The notes: generated by a model not told the origin, from the letters alone. Shown: positions 18,734 through 31,041, counted from the first letter of the stretch. The stretch: 64,000 nt of DNA from Fischerella sp. CENA71 (GCA_024239075.1 JANBVI010000047.1:1-64000), one strand, 5' to 3'. Numbers and translations are program-made.

Positions 18734-19119
18734 TGGAGATTGATTTTTTAGGTGTAGGCTGGACTTTGCCGAGCAAACTTAATGAAAATGGTCAAATTGA
18801 GGTAGCACGTTATGAAGATACTGTCCGTCAGTCGATTTTGATGATTCTGAGTACAGCTAAAGGAGAGCGAGTCATGCGTCCTGATTTTGGCTGTAGTATT
18901 CATGAAAAGGTGTTTTTCCCTAATAGCTTAGGAACAATTGGACAAATTGTTAGTGATGTCCGAGATGCTTTAGTTGAATGGGAACCTCGTATTGATGTTT
19001 TAGATGTAGATACGATTCCCGATCCGCAACAACCGAATGTAATTTTAATTCAAATAAATTATCAAATTCGGACAACAAACAATATTTTTAATTTGGTTTA
19101 TCCTTTTTATTTGCAGTGA
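18730..19119 (+). CDS. Baseplate wedge protein gp25/gpW-like
   Basis: 129 aa. The EPR-type core of gp25 is present as RVMRPDFGCSIHEKVFFPN, with the N-terminal YEDTVRQSILMILSTAKGE ahead of it. Family role: links sheath to baseplate and nucleates sheath assembly. ATG overlaps the spike stop (ATGATG region at 18730). Confidence 0.93.
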   Translation: MMEIDFLGVGWTLPSKLNENGQIEVARYEDTVRQSILMILSTAKGERVMRPDFGCSIHEKVFFPNSLGTIGQIVSDVRDALVEWEPRIDVLDVDTIPDPQQPNVILIQINYQIRTTNNIFNLVYPFYLQ

Positions 19120-19125
19120 TTTCGT

Positions 19126-22100
19126 ATGGCTTCTTTACCTCCGAAAATTGATCAACGCACCTATGATGAGATTGTTGAACAAAGCGAGACTTTAGTGCAA
19201 CAATTTAGTGGTTGGAAAGCTGCACTTGAAGGTAAAACAGATGCGGGAAGAGCATTAATTCGCATCTTTAGTCGGATGGTAAAGTTAGTCAGCGATCGCT
19301 TAAACCAAGTTCCGGAGAAAAATTTCCTAGCTTTCCTAGATTTAATTGGGGGAGAACTCAAACCACCTCAACCAGCCAAGGTTCCCTTAACCTTTTATCT
19401 AGCAGAAGGAACTCCTGTAGATGGGTTGGTTCCTGCTCATACTCAAGTTTCTGCACCACCTGCTGAAGGTTCAGATGCAGAAATTGTCTTTGAAACGACT
19501 AGGGAACTGGTGGTGACAAAGACGCAATTACAAGCAGTATTTGTGCGTGAACCAAGTCAGGATCGTTATAGCGATCGCACTTTCGCAGCGACAGGAGAAC
19601 AAGATGCAGATTTCTTTGCTTTTGTTGGCGATCGCGCTATTCCACATTCTCTTTATATAACTTGTCCCGAGATTTTCAATTTACCAGAGTTAAAAACACT
19701 AAAACTGATTATTACTACTAATAATATCAGTCAATTTCAAAGTTTACCTCTGAATTGGTCGTATTGGGATGGTTTCCAATGGCAAGCTAGTCCAATTCCT
19801 AGCCAAAGTTACGCAAATAATCAATGTACTATTACTTTTAGCAATTTACCGATTCCGGCTGTTGCTGAAATTGAGGGAAAAGCCGCGAGATGGTTGCAAG
19901 CAAGGTTAACTAATATATCCCCAAATGTACCTCAAATTACTAATATTCAGGGTAGTATCAATATTACGCAATCTAATTTTATTCCGGAGGTTTGTTTATT
20001 TAAAAATAGTCCTTTAGACCTGAGCAAAGATTTTTATCCCTTTGGGGAACAGCCAGAACTTAATGATACATTTTATATTGCTCTGAATGATAATTTTATC
20101 AAGCCGAATACAATTATTACTCTTAATATAAATCTGAGCTATAAACCTGTAAATACCAATAATTTAAAAATTAATTGGGAGTTTTATAACGGTCAAATCT
20201 GGCAAGAAATTACAAATAAAAATTCCGAATTAAGATGGATAGAAAATTCCTCAGCAATTAAGTTTATCGAATCCGATTCTATCCAGGCAAAATTACAATT
20301 TCCTAATCAAGAAAATCTACCTTCTCCTAGCACCGTCAATGGAGAAATTCGTTATTGGATTCGCGCTAGGATTACTCAAGGTCTTTACGGCAAAGCAGCA
20401 GGTGAGCGCAAATATCCTATCTATGATGACTTAGCAGTTCTGAAAGAGGAAATCAAAAAAAGAACAGGCGAACTTAAAGAAATTAGAGTTGATACTTTGG
20501 ATTTATTTAAAGTTGGTGATACAATTCGTATTCTCCCTCTGACTGGTGGGTTTCCGGAAGAAAATAAAATTAAAGAAATTATTGAAAAGGATAATAAGCT
20601 GAAGCTAGAAAACGGAATTTTAAATACGGATTTAGCTGTCGGGACTCGGATTATGCGTAAGTTAATTATTACTGAAACGATTCCCCCAACTTACGATCCA
20701 CCTTTGATTAAGTCATTAAAGTTAACCTACGATTTTACTATCACAGAAAACGCTCAGTATTTTGCTGAGAATGATTTTAACTATTCTCATGCCGCAAGTT
20801 TTACCACACAATTAAAACAAAGGGCTGAAATTGGAGATAAATTACTGAATTTAGCTAATGTTCAAGGCTTAGCAGTTGGTGAGTTACTCACAATTAATTC
20901 TGAGACTTATCAGATAGAAGCGATAAATTCCGCTACTAACCGAGTGAGCCTGACATCAAAACTTAGTCAAAACTACAGTACAAATACTGCTATTAATCGT
21001 TATTTTCGACCCTTTACATCTACTATAGATCAAGAGCCAACCCTATATCTAGGATTTGATGATTCTTTTGATAATAAAACAGTTACACTTTATGCACAGG
21101 TTGAGCCACCATTACCAGATGAATTATCAACTGATATTACAGCTGAAACCATCCTCACAAAAGCTGCAAACTCTGGACAAACAACATTGAAACTTGCCGA
21201 TATCACTGGTTGGCAAAATGGCGATCGCCTGGAAATTCAAAACCCACGTAATCCCAAACAATACGATAGATATACTATTAGCAATATTAGCGAACATCAA
21301 ATTACTATCAATCAACCTCTGCAACAAAATTATCCTCAGGGAAACTCAGTTATTCGTCCCAAACAACCCGAATTAGTTTGGGAATATTCTAGTCCTCTGG
21401 GTTGGCTACCATTAGGGGTAGGGGACGAAACTCAAGCATTTTCTCAACAAGGTTTAATTCAATTTATTGCTCCCGCAGACTTCAGCAAAGAAGAAACCTT
21501 TGGAAAAGAATTATATTGGTTGCGAGTGCGTTGGCAAGCAGGTAATTTTCGGATCAAGCCTCGTCTACGTCGCTTATTAACAAATACCATTTGGGCAGTT
21601 CAGGCAATTAGTCTTCGGGAAGAAGTTTTAGGCTCAAGTAACTACGATCCAAATCAAGTTTTTGTTGCTAGTAATACCCCGATTTTGATGGGACAGCAAT
21701 TGGAAGTTCAAGAAGGACAAATTCCTCTCCAATTAGAATCTGATCGAGTCAAAGTCATTCAAGATGATTTAGGAGAAATCGAAGCAGTTTGGGTACTTTG
21801 GCAGGAAGTAGCAGATTTTTACGGTTCTGGTGCAAGCGATCGCCATTACACTTTGGATCGCCAAACTGGGGAAATTCGCTTTGGGAACGGACAAGCCGGG
21901 ATGATTCCTCCCAGAGGACAGAATAATATCCGCCTATCTTTTTATCGCACTGGAGGAGGTAAACAGGGAAACGTCACCTCACAAACCATTAGCGAACTGA
22001 AAACTACTGTTCCCTACATTGATCGAGTCATTAACCTGGAAGCAGCAGCAGGTGGCGCACAACAGGAAACTTTAGACAGTCTCAAACAACGAGTACCAAA

Positions 22101-22821
22101 GCAACTACGTCACCGCGATCGCGCTGTCACCATTGAGGATATTGCAGATTTAGCATACGAAGCTTCGACAGATGTCGCCAGAGTCAAAGTTGTTCCTCCA
22201 GATTTGCTCACAACTAACTTTAGTCCATTGAACGAAAATTTTTGGCTCGATCCAACCAAAGCAGATGTGTCCTTTGAAGATACTCTGAGTCAGAAATTGC
22301 AGGCTATTACCAACGATAGCGAAAGAGCTAATTTTGAAAAGATGATGCGGGAAATTAACCGCCGTGCAGGGCAAGTTCAAGTAATTATTTTGCCCCATAG
22401 TAGCGATCGTCAACCAACCCCTAGTTTAGCTTTACTAGAGCAAGTCGAAACCTATATCCGTTCCCGTTGTCAAGCAACTGTGGATTTAATAGTAACAGCC
22501 CCAAAATGGCAAGAACTCAGCGTGTCTGCAACTATAACTCCTGTATCCCTCGAAAACGCAGATTTAGTTAGAAGCGCCGTCAAACAAAGCTTAGAAGCAT
22601 TTCTGCATCCCTTGACTGGAGGAAGAGGGGAGGGATGGCAATTTGGCCGCTATCCTCAAAAATCGGATTTTTACGCCATCATTCAATCTATTTCAGGAGT
22701 AGATCATGTGGATTTTCTGGAAGTACTATCTTTCTCAGAAGCAAACTTATCATCTTTAAGTGCCGATACTTTAATTTATTCAGGTAATCACACCGTTAAA
22801 TTGCAAGGCAATAGGCAATAG
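19126..22821 (+). CDS. Large baseplate protein, gpJ family
   Basis: 1231 aa. The N-terminus is DUF-like baseplate sequence ([20 protein letters not shown]). The C-terminal third is the baseplate J core: [34 protein letters not shown] and a block ending [12 protein letters not shown]. Between them are several beta domains with VGDTIRILP- and [10 protein letters not shown]-like repeats that probably decorate the wedge. The length is typical for the larger of two eCIS J-like proteins (Afp11 type). An AATAGGC palindrome overlaps the stop (~22811-22835). Confidence 0.92.
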   Translation: MASLPPKIDQRTYDEIVEQSETLVQQFSGWKAALEGKTDAGRALIRIFSRMVKLVSDRLNQVPEKNFLAFLDLIGGELKPPQPAKVPLTFYLAEGTPVDGLVPAHTQVSAPPAEGSDAEIVFETTRELVVTKTQLQAVFVREPSQDRYSDRTFAATGEQDADFFAFVGDRAIPHSLYITCPEIFNLPELKTLKLIITTNNISQFQSLPLNWSYWDGFQWQASPIPSQSYANNQCTITFSNLPIPAVAEIEGKAARWLQARLTNISPNVPQITNIQGSINITQSNFIPEVCLFKNSPLDLSKDFYPFGEQPELNDTFYIALNDNFIKPNTIITLNINLSYKPVNTNNLKINWEFYNGQIWQEITNKNSELRWIENSSAIKFIESDSIQAKLQFPNQENLPSPSTVNGEIRYWIRARITQGLYGKAAGERKYPIYDDLAVLKEEIKKRTGELKEIRVDTLDLFKVGDTIRILPLTGGFPEENKIKEIIEKDNKLKLENGILNTDLAVGTRIMRKLIITETIPPTYDPPLIKSLKLTYDFTITENAQYFAENDFNYSHAASFTTQLKQRAEIGDKLLNLANVQGLAVGELLTINSETYQIEAINSATNRVSLTSKLSQNYSTNTAINRYFRPFTSTIDQEPTLYLGFDDSFDNKTVTLYAQVEPPLPDELSTDITAETILTKAANSGQTTLKLADITGWQNGDRLEIQNPRNPKQYDRYTISNISEHQITINQPLQQNYPQGNSVIRPKQPELVWEYSSPLGWLPLGVGDETQAFSQQGLIQFIAPADFSKEETFGKELYWLRVRWQAGNFRIKPRLRRLLTNTIWAVQAISLREEVLGSSNYDPNQVFVASNTPILMGQQLEVQEGQIPLQLESDRVKVIQDDLGEIEAVWVLWQEVADFYGSGASDRHYTLDRQTGEIRFGNGQAGMIPPRGQNNIRLSFYRTGGGKQGNVTSQTISELKTTVPYIDRVINLEAAAGGAQQETLDSLKQRVPKQLRHRDRAVTIEDIADLAYEASTDVARVKVVPPDLLTTNFSPLNENFWLDPTKADVSFEDTLSQKLQAITNDSERANFEKMMREINRRAGQVQVIILPHSSDRQPTPSLALLEQVETYIRSRCQATVDLIVTAPKWQELSVSATITPVSLENADLVRSAVKQSLEAFLHPLTGGRGEGWQFGRYPQKSDFYAIIQSISGVDHVDFLEVLSFSEANLSSLSADTLIYSGNHTVKLQGNRQ

Positions 22822-22847
22822 GCTATTGCCTATCTCAACTATTTACT

Positions 22848-23819
22848 ATGACATACTTACCTATGAGCTTACCCTTACCCAATCTCGACGATCATACCTA
22901 TGCCAATTTAGTAGAAGAAGCAATTTCTCAAATCGCAGTTGAGTATCCAGAATGGACAGATCATAACCCGACGGATACGGGAATTATTCTGATTGAATTG
23001 TTGGCTTGGTTAACAGAAATGACTCTCTATCGGGTTAATCAAATTCCCGATGATAATTATGCCAGTTTTTTAAGTTTACTTAAAGGAGAACAATGGAATT
23101 TACCGATTAATCTTTCTGCTGACGAACGGCAAAAAAATTTGCAATCGGCAATTCAGAATACTTTATTGGAATTACGACAAATTTATCGAGCCATCACTCC
23201 CGAAGATTTTGAGAATCTGGTACTTGTGGATTGGAATCAATCAAAAGAATCTGATGAGTTAAAAATTGCACGAGTTAAATGTTTAGGGCAACGAAATTTA
23301 GCTCAGTCTGATGCTGATACTTTTGCCAAAGGACATATTAGTTTAGTAGTTGTTCCCAAAAATAATAATCAAGTTAAGGACGAAGAAAACAAATATAAAC
23401 CCTTATTTAACTTTCTCGACCAACGACGACTTTTAACAACTCGCCTTCATATTGTAGAACCTGATTATGTATCTCTAACTGTAGAAGCAGAATTAGTACT
23501 TGAAGATGGTGCCTATACAGAAAGTGTCAAAGAACAGGCAAAAACAGAAGTTAAGATGTTTTTTGAACCTCTGCACTCAGAAAAATATTGGCAGGGACAA
23601 GGATGGCCTTTTGGCAGGAGTGTTTACCTGTCAGAATTATATAAATTATTAGATGATTTGGAAGGTGTTGATTACGTTGAGAATCTTCAAATTAAAGATA
23701 AAGATAAAACTACTAAATCTGAAATATATTTAGCAGATAATCAATTAGTGAACATCAACATCGAAGATAGTAAATTTACAGTAGTAGTAGAAGTTGGCAA
23801 TGAACGAAAAGAAATCTGA
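22848..23819 (+). CDS. Second baseplate protein, gpJ-like (Afp12 type)
   Basis: 323 aa. It starts with the conserved [20 protein letters not shown] and contains the [20 protein letters not shown] and [16 protein letters not shown] blocks. The C-terminal half includes [26 protein letters not shown], and [20 protein letters not shown], as in J-like wedge proteins. ATG 22848 or 22863 could be the start; neither has a strong ribosome site. Overlaps the next gene by 20 nt. Confidence 0.9.
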   Translation: MTYLPMSLPLPNLDDHTYANLVEEAISQIAVEYPEWTDHNPTDTGIILIELLAWLTEMTLYRVNQIPDDNYASFLSLLKGEQWNLPINLSADERQKNLQSAIQNTLLELRQIYRAITPEDFENLVLVDWNQSKESDELKIARVKCLGQRNLAQSDADTFAKGHISLVVVPKNNNQVKDEENKYKPLFNFLDQRRLLTTRLHIVEPDYVSLTVEAELVLEDGAYTESVKEQAKTEVKMFFEPLHSEKYWQGQGWPFGRSVYLSELYKLLDDLEGVDYVENLQIKDKDKTTKSEIYLADNQLVNINIEDSKFTVVVEVGNERKEI

Positions 23820-25398
23820 ATCAGTCAGTAGTTATCAGCAATATTTACCTGCAATTCTCCAAGAAGATGTTTTAATTGGTCAGTTTTTGCTGGCATTTGA
23901 AAAGATGTTTGCCGGGCTGAATGAAACTCCTAGCAAAGAGCAAATTATTACAGCCAAGACTCAAAATCCACCCGGAATCGAAGAAATTCTTGATAATATT
24001 CATACCTATTTCAATCCTCAAAAAACTCCAGAGGAATTTTTACCTTGGTTAGCAGGCTGGGTAGCTTTGAATTTACGGGATGATTGGCAAGTAGAGGTCA
24101 AAAAAGCATTTATTCAACAAATTGTTAGGCTGTATCGTTTGCGAGGAACAAAACAAGGATTAATCGAAATTTTGGGTATTTATTTAAAAAATTCAGGATT
24201 TGGAGAAAAGGTCGAAGTTTTCGATCAATTTGATAATTTTCCCAATTATTTTCAAGTTCAACTAACTCTCAAAGACCGTAATCCTGATAAGTATTGGCGA
24301 CAGGCTAAAATCGCTAAAGCAATTATTGATCAAGAAAAGCCTGCACAGACATATTATACCCTGAAAATTCTTGTGCCAACGATGCAGCTAACTACGCGAT
24401 CGCACGTTGCTTATGCTTTTAAATTATTTGAACCAATCCAAAATCAAAAATTTGCTATAGAAGTTACCCTGACTCCCAATCAAATTAATAGTAGTCAAGT
24501 TAATCAGTTAGCTAAACAGTTAGTTATCCAACTCCAAGGGAACTCAAAATTACTTGCTTTAGACCCGGCTAAAATAACTATCAATAATCAATCTTTTTCG
24601 GTTAAACAAAATCTAAATTATCAGCATTTGCAGGATAATTTGGCAGGTTTCAATGTCACTTTATCGAACCGTACAGATAAAGCTTTTATTGGAAATTTAG
24701 CAATCAAATTTTATTTTTATATCAATGGAAGTGAATATAACAATACACTACTAGAGCAACCTATAAATCTATCACCCGTTCTCAAAATTTGTCGTCGCAA
24801 CAATACGGGAGCAATTATTGAAGGCAATACAATTTTTCAACAATCTAGTCAACCGCAACTATCAGGAATGAAGCTGACAGAATTTATATGGACTAAACCC
24901 TATAGTTTTCAGGTATTTGACCCACCCAAAATTCAAGAATTACAACCTAATATGATTGCAATTATTGAAAAATTAGAACTGGAAGCTATTGTTGAAATCA
25001 CCCAAACCAGCACAGTCACAACAGATTTGCTCAATAAAATTACAGTTCGCCTCAAAGATGATTTTTCTGATTATTATTTATTGACACCAGAAACTATCAG
25101 AGAAAATAATAAAATTAGAATTAAGCGCACCCTCTACTATCAACAATTTTTGCAAACGATAGATAGGTTAACAGTAACAATCAAAAATCTCAATAATGTT
25201 AATATTGTTGGCAAAGTAATTGTGCAAGCATATTTAAATACTAACCAACGTGTATCTGCTTATAAATTACTAGAACAAAGCTTTAATCTCGCAGCCGTCC
25301 TTCCCTATAATATTTTACAAATTTGCCGTAAAAATAATGAAGGTAAAATTGTTGAGGGCAATACTATTCTGGGAACAACTAGTCAATCATTGAGTTAA
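23800..25398 (+). CDS. Tail protein I-like (gpI/Afp13 region) with repeated beta extension
   Basis: 533 aa from ATG 23800 (a TTG 6 nt upstream is also possible). Residues 1-190 match the P2 gpI-like family: [48 protein letters not shown]. The rest is two related beta-rich repeats, each ending in [17 protein letters not shown]- or [17 protein letters not shown]-like segments. The extension is not part of standard gpI. It probably bridges to the fibre encoded next. Confidence 0.85.
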   Translation: MNEKKSESVSSYQQYLPAILQEDVLIGQFLLAFEKMFAGLNETPSKEQIITAKTQNPPGIEEILDNIHTYFNPQKTPEEFLPWLAGWVALNLRDDWQVEVKKAFIQQIVRLYRLRGTKQGLIEILGIYLKNSGFGEKVEVFDQFDNFPNYFQVQLTLKDRNPDKYWRQAKIAKAIIDQEKPAQTYYTLKILVPTMQLTTRSHVAYAFKLFEPIQNQKFAIEVTLTPNQINSSQVNQLAKQLVIQLQGNSKLLALDPAKITINNQSFSVKQNLNYQHLQDNLAGFNVTLSNRTDKAFIGNLAIKFYFYINGSEYNNTLLEQPINLSPVLKICRRNNTGAIIEGNTIFQQSSQPQLSGMKLTEFIWTKPYSFQVFDPPKIQELQPNMIAIIEKLELEAIVEITQTSTVTTDLLNKITVRLKDDFSDYYLLTPETIRENNKIRIKRTLYYQQFLQTIDRLTVTIKNLNNVNIVGKVIVQAYLNTNQRVSAYKLLEQSFNLAAVLPYNILQICRKNNEGKIVEGNTILGTTSQSLS

Positions 25399-25413
25399 TT
25401 TTAAGGAGCAACT

Positions 25414-27102
25414 ATGGCTAAAACTACTGACTTTACTAACTTTGCTAACGAACACCCTAACTATTTTCCCGGGCAATATCTGCTAGAAGATGACTTTGAA
25501 ATTCAACATCAATATTTTAGCGATCGCCAACGCTATCACAATCAAAAACTTCATATCTCCGGAATTATTGAAGGGCTGGAAGTTGAAGTAATCACAGGTA
25601 AAAAATCTGTTTTGATTAAATTTGGTTCTGCGATCGATGGTAATGGAGAACTTATTGTTGTCAAAAAAGATATCACATTTTCTGACTTCAAAAATTTGGC
25701 TAACGGTGAATTATATATCCAATTTTCCCAAGAAAAACAAGTTAAACAGCAAGAAGATGTAGCCGATAGCTACACTCGTTGGATTGAAAATCCTATTTCT
25801 GGATTTGCAGCTACAAGTCCTGCAAATAGTGTGAAATTGGCAAAACTGACAATTTCTGGAGATACGATTACTCTCGATACTAATGTTCGGGAATATTCCG
25901 GTTTATCTTTACCCAACTCTAATAGTAAAGCTTTAACTTTTCGTTCTGGAGGAAATGCCAATCCCAACTTAGCAGTTTTGACAGGTAGTTTAAAGATTGA
26001 TGGGGATTTAACGGTTAATGGAAGTGGAAATTCTACTTTTGCTGGTAATTTAACTGTTAATGGCGCTGCTAACTTGGGATATGAAAGTAATATCTCAAAT
26101 TTTGGTAATCCTATGTTGTCAGGTTTCTATCAAAATGGTGGTACAGAAATTACAGGAGATGTACCAGATACATCACATCCTTGGACACATTTAATCATCG
26201 CTAGACATAGTAATATAAACAATAATCATCAACTCCAAATAGCCGCCTCATATCAAAATAATGATCGACTCTTTTTTAGAAAAATTGCATTAGCGGGAAC
26301 TACAGCTTCAAATCCTGATTGGAACGAAGTCGCAACACGAGGTACTAATGTGTTTAGTGGCGCTCAAACTATTAATAATAATTTAACAGTTACTGGAACA
26401 GGCAATTCTTCTTTTTCTGGTAATTTAACTGTAAGTGGGACAATTTCAGGAAAAATAGATGCAGGAAATATTACAACAGGACAATTAGTTGTTGAACGCA
26501 TCCCTAACTTACCAGCTACTAAAATTACCTCTGGAGAATTAGCTGTTGAACGCATCCCTAATTTATCAGCTAGTAAAATTACCTCTGGAACAGTTTCTGG
26601 TGATTTAACTGTTAGTGGTAATCTCACAGTAACAGGCGTGATAAGTGGTGTTCTTAACTTGACTCTATCAAGTTTTAAAGTTGCGGGAGACGCTTCAACC
26701 TATTATCCGGTAGTATTTCAAGACAATGCTTGGAGTAATGGTACGATGATTCTGGAAATTTCTCGACCCAATACTCATACTGATAGTGGATGGCGAGGTT
26801 CCCTGATTAGTACATTTACTTGTCATTCCAGTAATTGGGGACATGGATCAGAGTTTACCAGTGCTGAGATTCATCAAAGTACCTATTTTATCGCTAGTTA
26901 TATGAATGCTTATCATAGTGCAAACTTTATAGTTTGGTTAAAAGGAGGAGGAACTACCTACTATTGGCGTTCCAATCATCCAGTAGCAGTGGCGAATTTT
27001 GATACAACGAAGAAAGTTCTCGCTAATAATGAAACATTTGATATAAAAACTACCGTAGATACTGATTTACAAAAAACTCATGTTAGCAAAAAATCTTGGT
27101 AG
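25414..27102 (+). CDS. Tail fibre / receptor-binding protein
   Basis: 562 aa. The N-terminus (HPNYFPGQYLLEDDFEIQ, HQYFSDRQRYHNQKLHISGI) is the conserved attachment domain following gpI in cyanobacterial eCIS. From ~190 to 410 it carries phage-fibre-like repeats, such as SGNLTVSGTISG and two copies of VERIPNL-PATKITSG/SASKITSG. The C-terminus (about 430-562) is a separate globular tip with Ser, His and Trp-rich sequence (NTHTDSGWRG, SSNWGHGSEF). AAGGAG precedes the ATG at 25414. It decides which surface the particle binds; target unknown. Confidence 0.85.
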   Translation: MAKTTDFTNFANEHPNYFPGQYLLEDDFEIQHQYFSDRQRYHNQKLHISGIIEGLEVEVITGKKSVLIKFGSAIDGNGELIVVKKDITFSDFKNLANGELYIQFSQEKQVKQQEDVADSYTRWIENPISGFAATSPANSVKLAKLTISGDTITLDTNVREYSGLSLPNSNSKALTFRSGGNANPNLAVLTGSLKIDGDLTVNGSGNSTFAGNLTVNGAANLGYESNISNFGNPMLSGFYQNGGTEITGDVPDTSHPWTHLIIARHSNINNNHQLQIAASYQNNDRLFFRKIALAGTTASNPDWNEVATRGTNVFSGAQTINNNLTVTGTGNSSFSGNLTVSGTISGKIDAGNITTGQLVVERIPNLPATKITSGELAVERIPNLSASKITSGTVSGDLTVSGNLTVTGVISGVLNLTLSSFKVAGDASTYYPVVFQDNAWSNGTMILEISRPNTHTDSGWRGSLISTFTCHSSNWGHGSEFTSAEIHQSTYFIASYMNAYHSANFIVWLKGGGTTYYWRSNHPVAVANFDTTKKVLANNETFDIKTTVDTDLQKTHVSKKSW

Positions 27103-27152
27103 TTAGATTGTCCTCAAGTCCCTGCTTAAGTTTGTTTTTGGGAGAAGGAATT

Positions 27153-27725
27153 ATGTACATTGTTATTAACAAAAAAACCAAAGAAGTTATTCATATAAAC
27201 ACATCAAATCTGAGCAAAAATCTCTCGGATACTGAGGTATATGAAAACTTTTCTGCGGCAACAATGGAGATTATTCAAACCAATGAATTAATTCCTGCTA
27301 ATTTCAAGATAGGACAAAATAATGAAATCATTGAAATGCCTTTGATAGAACAATTTGGTCTTGGTATATTGTCAATTGAATCTGCACTTGCTCAGCATTT
27401 AGATGACAGCGATTATTGCAAAAGTAAAATCAATGAATTAGTGAGCAATAATCTGTTTAAGACGATTGAACAATGTCAAAAAACTTTAGACATTATCAAT
27501 AATATAATTGAACGAAAAGTTTCACAAGAGTACAATAGCAGTTACGAAATGAAAATAACGAAGGACTATATGGGGTGGATTGAAGAAAATAAACCTGATA
27601 ATGATCCAAGACAAATAAAATATCAAGATATGCAGAATTATATCAATAGCATAAAAATGGAATTTATTGATATCAAGGAAACTTTAAAAAGCCTAATGTC
27701 TGAGTTGGAAAAATCACAAATCTAA
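27153..27725 (+). CDS. Hypothetical protein next to the fibre
   Basis: 190 aa from ATG 27153, which follows GGAGAAGGAA; the longer reading from 27096 is unlikely. Residues 1-40 (MYIVINKKTKEVIHINTSNL) resemble the start of tail-fibre-assembly proteins. The rest is helical and acidic with no motif I know. A fibre chaperone is a reasonable guess from position and size. Confidence 0.6.
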   Translation: MYIVINKKTKEVIHINTSNLSKNLSDTEVYENFSAATMEIIQTNELIPANFKIGQNNEIIEMPLIEQFGLGILSIESALAQHLDDSDYCKSKINELVSNNLFKTIEQCQKTLDIINNIIERKVSQEYNSSYEMKITKDYMGWIEENKPDNDPRQIKYQDMQNYINSIKMEFIDIKETLKSLMSELEKSQI

Positions 27726-27792
27726 AATTACAAGCTGAATTTAGGAGCACCTAATTTAGGTTAAATATTATTAATAAATCTGAGCGAATTCT

Positions 27793-28221
27793 ATGGCTGA
27801 CTTCATTCTCATCACTGGCGATAAAGCCATGTTTAACCCCACCTTCGGACAAGCTATTGTCACCGTGCGTCCAGGAGACTTAATTGGCACAGGCAAAGAT
27901 AAAATTAACCAAAAACTAGTCTGCGTTGATGGTGATGAGAAAAAAGTCATCGTCCCTGGTTGCACCTATATCACCTCCCAATATAGTATCCCTGGAGTGG
28001 GAATGCTCTCAATTGAATCCCTGGCTGGCAACCAAAAAGCCAAAAAGACCAAATCTGGTGGTAAGCCAGTACTACTCAAAGGTGCATCCTTCAAAGCCAA
28101 ATTTCAAGTCATGGTTCCTGCACAACAACCCTCTGCACCCAGTCCCATTCCTGATGCTACCCCCCAGTATTCCGGTACTGGTACATTTATTTCTACGAAT
28201 ATCAAAGTCAAAGGAACATGA
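27793..28221 (+). CDS. Small PAAR-like eCIS protein
   Basis: 142 aa. Beta-rich and Gly-rich, with GDKAMFNPTFGQAIVTVRPG, DGDEKKVIVPGCTYITSQYS and a Pro-rich linker. The order and glycine spacing suggest a PAAR-like cap or a beta-prism. I do not recognise a named family with certainty. It overlaps the next gene by 4 nt (ATGA). Confidence 0.6.
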   Translation: MADFILITGDKAMFNPTFGQAIVTVRPGDLIGTGKDKINQKLVCVDGDEKKVIVPGCTYITSQYSIPGVGMLSIESLAGNQKAKKTKSGGKPVLLKGASFKAKFQVMVPAQQPSAPSPIPDATPQYSGTGTFISTNIKVKGT

Positions 28222-28430
28222 AAGAACAACTGGAAAAACGCCTAGCTGAACTCAAAGCCGAGTTTGCATCAGGCGAAAAATTAATGGCAGATTTAGAGGC
28301 GAAACAAGCTAATCTGCGAGATACCTTACTGCGGATTAGTGGAGCAATTCAAATTCTAGAAGAAGAAATAAGCAAAGTTAGTAAAGAAGAATCCATAACA
28401 ACAAATGAAGAGAGCAAAATATTACAGTAG
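28218..28430 (+). CDS. Small coiled-coil protein, last gene of the eCIS operon
   Basis: 70 aa with heptads from start to end (KEQLEKRLAELKAEFASGEK, LMADLEAKQANLRDTLLRIS). Charged, no signal or membrane segment. ATGA overlap with the preceding gene suggests coupled translation and partner function. Confidence 0.65.
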   Translation: MKEQLEKRLAELKAEFASGEKLMADLEAKQANLRDTLLRISGAIQILEEEISKVSKEESITTNEESKILQ

Positions 28431-28883
28431 TTGAAGAAGCATAGTTAGTCGTCCCTGAAAAATAAAAGGATAGTAATCTAAGCTACAAGGTGAATAAGTG
28501 GAGCAGTAACAAAAAAGCGATAAAGCTTTCGGAGGTTAAATCCACAGCTATGCATTAGTCAGATCTTTCTTAACAAAAGGGTGAAGAGGTAGGATAGGTG
28601 CGTAGTAAGGGTTTGAGAGAAAAAGGAATTAAGTAAATAGAGTGGAGATAAGGTAAAAAGCAATAAAAGTAAATATGAATTGTGTATAAAGTAAACAGAA
28701 AATGTAGAAGAAAGAAGAAAATTGTAATTGAGTTAAAAATCAGTAACAGATGATAACAAAGTGGTGTGAAGAGGCTATAAGGTATATTAGATAAGGGTTT
28801 GAGTGTATTTGAGACCGTAAAAAGTTAACAAAACTTAAGTAGCAACAACTAGTTAAGTAAGTCGGCGGGAAAATTTATAAGTA
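28431..28883. other. Purine-rich non-coding stretch
   Basis: About 450 bp between the eCIS operon and the first IS630 element. The plus strand is strikingly A/G-rich, with few C or T clusters. I find no conserved reading frame or hairpin with a T run. Confidence 0.5.
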
Positions 28884-29997
28884 TGTAACGAAAAATTAAC
28901 CAATTCGATTAAAGTTGAATTTAATACGTTGTGTGCTGTAGTTTCCTCTTTCTCCCCTGGCTTGAATACCATCAATTACTGCGTAGGCAAGGTCTAACTC
29001 ATCATCAAACATTCGTCCTGCTAGTTCATCCTTTTTAAGGTGTTGCCACTCTAATTCAATTGGGACAACTAGGAACAATATTTGGGCAAAAAGAAGATAT
29101 ATAAACCCATCTTTTCCCACTTTGACCACATCTGTTGGACTTCTTTGCACCGATGTATTGGGCCATTGTCTTGCACGATTACCCTAATGCGTCCAACATC
29201 AGAGGCTTCACGGGCTTCTTTCTCCATCATCTGGATATAAGACTTGCGATTAACACCCCCAATCACTAAACCGTAAACAAAACTGATTAGAGGTTGAAAA
29301 AAACCGATAATGCTTAGTCTTCGACCCCGACACTTTGTCTGTTCTAAGCGTTTTTGCTCACCCCGTTGGTAATAACTGTAACTTGGCTCACTCCATATAC
29401 AAAACCCTGATTCATCTAAATACTTGAGGTCTATTTCTCCTGTAGCAGCAGCTAATTCCAACATATCTAGGTCAGCTTGCTTCTCTTCTCGTACTACAGG
29501 GTCTTGTTTTCCTTTATGACTCTTCCTGACTCGCTTCCATATGACCCCCTTTTTTTAGCACCCGTCTTAACCTGTCGGGACTTAATTTAATAGAGCGATC
29601 GCTTTCTAATTTTTGAGCTAATTGAACACTGTTGTATGTACGTGGTTCCTTTTTCAGGCATTCTTCCAAAAAAACTATGTCTGACTCCTTGCACTTGGGT
29701 TTTCCCCCTCGACCTGGTAACTTCCAAAGGCTCTCTAGACCTAGCTTTTGCCATTTATGTAAAACCTCTCTTACTGTTTGAGAAGTCCAATTAAAATGGG
29801 CAGCTATTTTTTCAACGTACCAACCATGTGCATTTAGCCTAACGACCTCTGCTCGGTCTTTAACTTTCTGTGGTACATCCGCAGATCTTAGCTTGAACAG
29901 GGTTTTGTCTTGCTCACAAGTTAGGAATACCCTGATACGTGCACCCATATCTTACTTACCTCAGTAGATATATTCTCCGTATTTATTTATCTTTACA
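28884..29997 (-). mobile_element. IS630-family element 1 (Tc1/mariner-like)
   Basis: The ends are imperfect inverted repeats: left TGTAACGAAAAATTAA (from 28884), right, on the minus strand, TGTAAAGATAAATAAA (from 29997). Both are flanked by TA (28882-28883 and 29998-29999), the IS630 target. The transposase inside is broken. The exact ends are inferred from this match. Confidence 0.6.
28896..29948 (-). pseudogene. IS630-family transposase, frameshifted
   Basis: Three frames make up one transposase. The N-terminal DNA-binding part (29514-29948) has HGWYVEKIAAHFNWTSQTVR. The catalytic part (29069-29464) has YLDESGFC and VIVQDNGPIHR, two of the three DDE positions. The C-terminal part (28896-29069) has PIELEWQHLK with the last acid. 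The first break is at an A7-G5 run near 29550, where one extra base is present; the second is a TAG plus a one-base loss after LPKYCS. Inactive unless slippage at both sites restores reading, which is unlikely. Confidence 0.85.
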
Positions 29998-30002
29998 TAG
30001 TT

Positions 30003-30843
30003 TGGTTTTTTCACGCCGTTTTACTTACGGCTTGTGAAAATAATAATCAGCAACCAACTATTGCTGAACATAACATCGTATTTTCTGTGAACTACATTAT
30101 TCTAATTTTTACCTCCGGATAAACTTTTTTTGTTACCCATTGATATTGTTTTTAGAAACTTTGATTATGCTCACATGGGTAAAAGTAAGTAGTCATCAGG
30201 TTTATTAACCAATTTTTAAGGAAATATTAACTACTTAACTTATGAAAAAAGTCTAGAATGAATGTTATTTTTTTGACATTCTTTTTAAGAAGTAATACTT
30301 ATATCAGTAAAATTTATAGCTTTTGATGTTGAGTTAAAACTGATACATTTATTATTTTGACGTTATAAGAAAAGTAGCTTTTTTAACACTTAGGTCACTG
30401 GTATTTTAAGATTCACATCTATCATAGGGCTGATTTAGTAAAATTGATTTTTAGGGTACAAAAATCAATAAATTGCATTGATATATATAAGTAATAAAGA
30501 GTTTACACCCCAATACGCTTGGTGTTAGCCAAAAACCTAAAATTGCGTAGATTGGGGAGACAGTTATCGACTAGGGTTCCTTAAACCAACCTTGTATCTT
30601 CAAAGAAATGGTGTCGAACTCAGGTTAGGCTATTAATTTTTATTAGTAGTCTACTGACAAGTATAACTGGATGGTACATATTTGACATGAGTACACTAGA
30701 GATTTGCATTTGGGATTTGGACGCGATCGCATGATGGTTCTGTAGAGTACCATACTCATCGACCGTCCGCAATTTGGGATAGATACACGAATCGTTAACG
30801 CGATCGCGCCTCCAGAATCGCCTGTGAGGGGTTTGTTATTGGT
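30003..30843. other. Gene-free stretch with one hairpin
   Basis: About 840 bp with no supported gene. At 30007-30040 a stem pairs TTTTCACGCCG with a CGG-cttGTGAAAA arm, terminator-like. The rest is AT-rich. From about 30823 a short motif around TGAGGGGTTTGTTATTGG begins that recurs near 30979, 36439, 36816 and 36980 in degenerate form. Confidence 0.5.
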
Positions 30844-31041
30844 TGGTGTGGTTAGTAAGTGCAATATAACCAGATAAAACGCTTACTTTACCCTTATTTT
30901 TGGTTTATAGACTTATGAGTGTAAGAAAAACTGCGAAATCACAAACTTAACTCTGATAATAATCCTGTATGCCTCTCCTTGTGAGGGGCTTTTTGTTGCT
31001 TCTCCGAGGGTTCGCCATCGGGACGCGGTTGTCTTTTTGGT
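30844..31041. repeat. ~198-bp direct repeat, left copy
   Basis: Near-identical to 36504-36701; only a handful of single-base differences were noticed. It contains CCAGATAAAACGCTTACTTT and CCTCTCCTTGTGAGGGGC, the latter a hairpin-like segment followed by T5 (possible terminator). The two copies bracket 5.46 kb holding the Arg/Leu-rich pair, the gene fragments and the resolvase. Confidence 0.85.
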
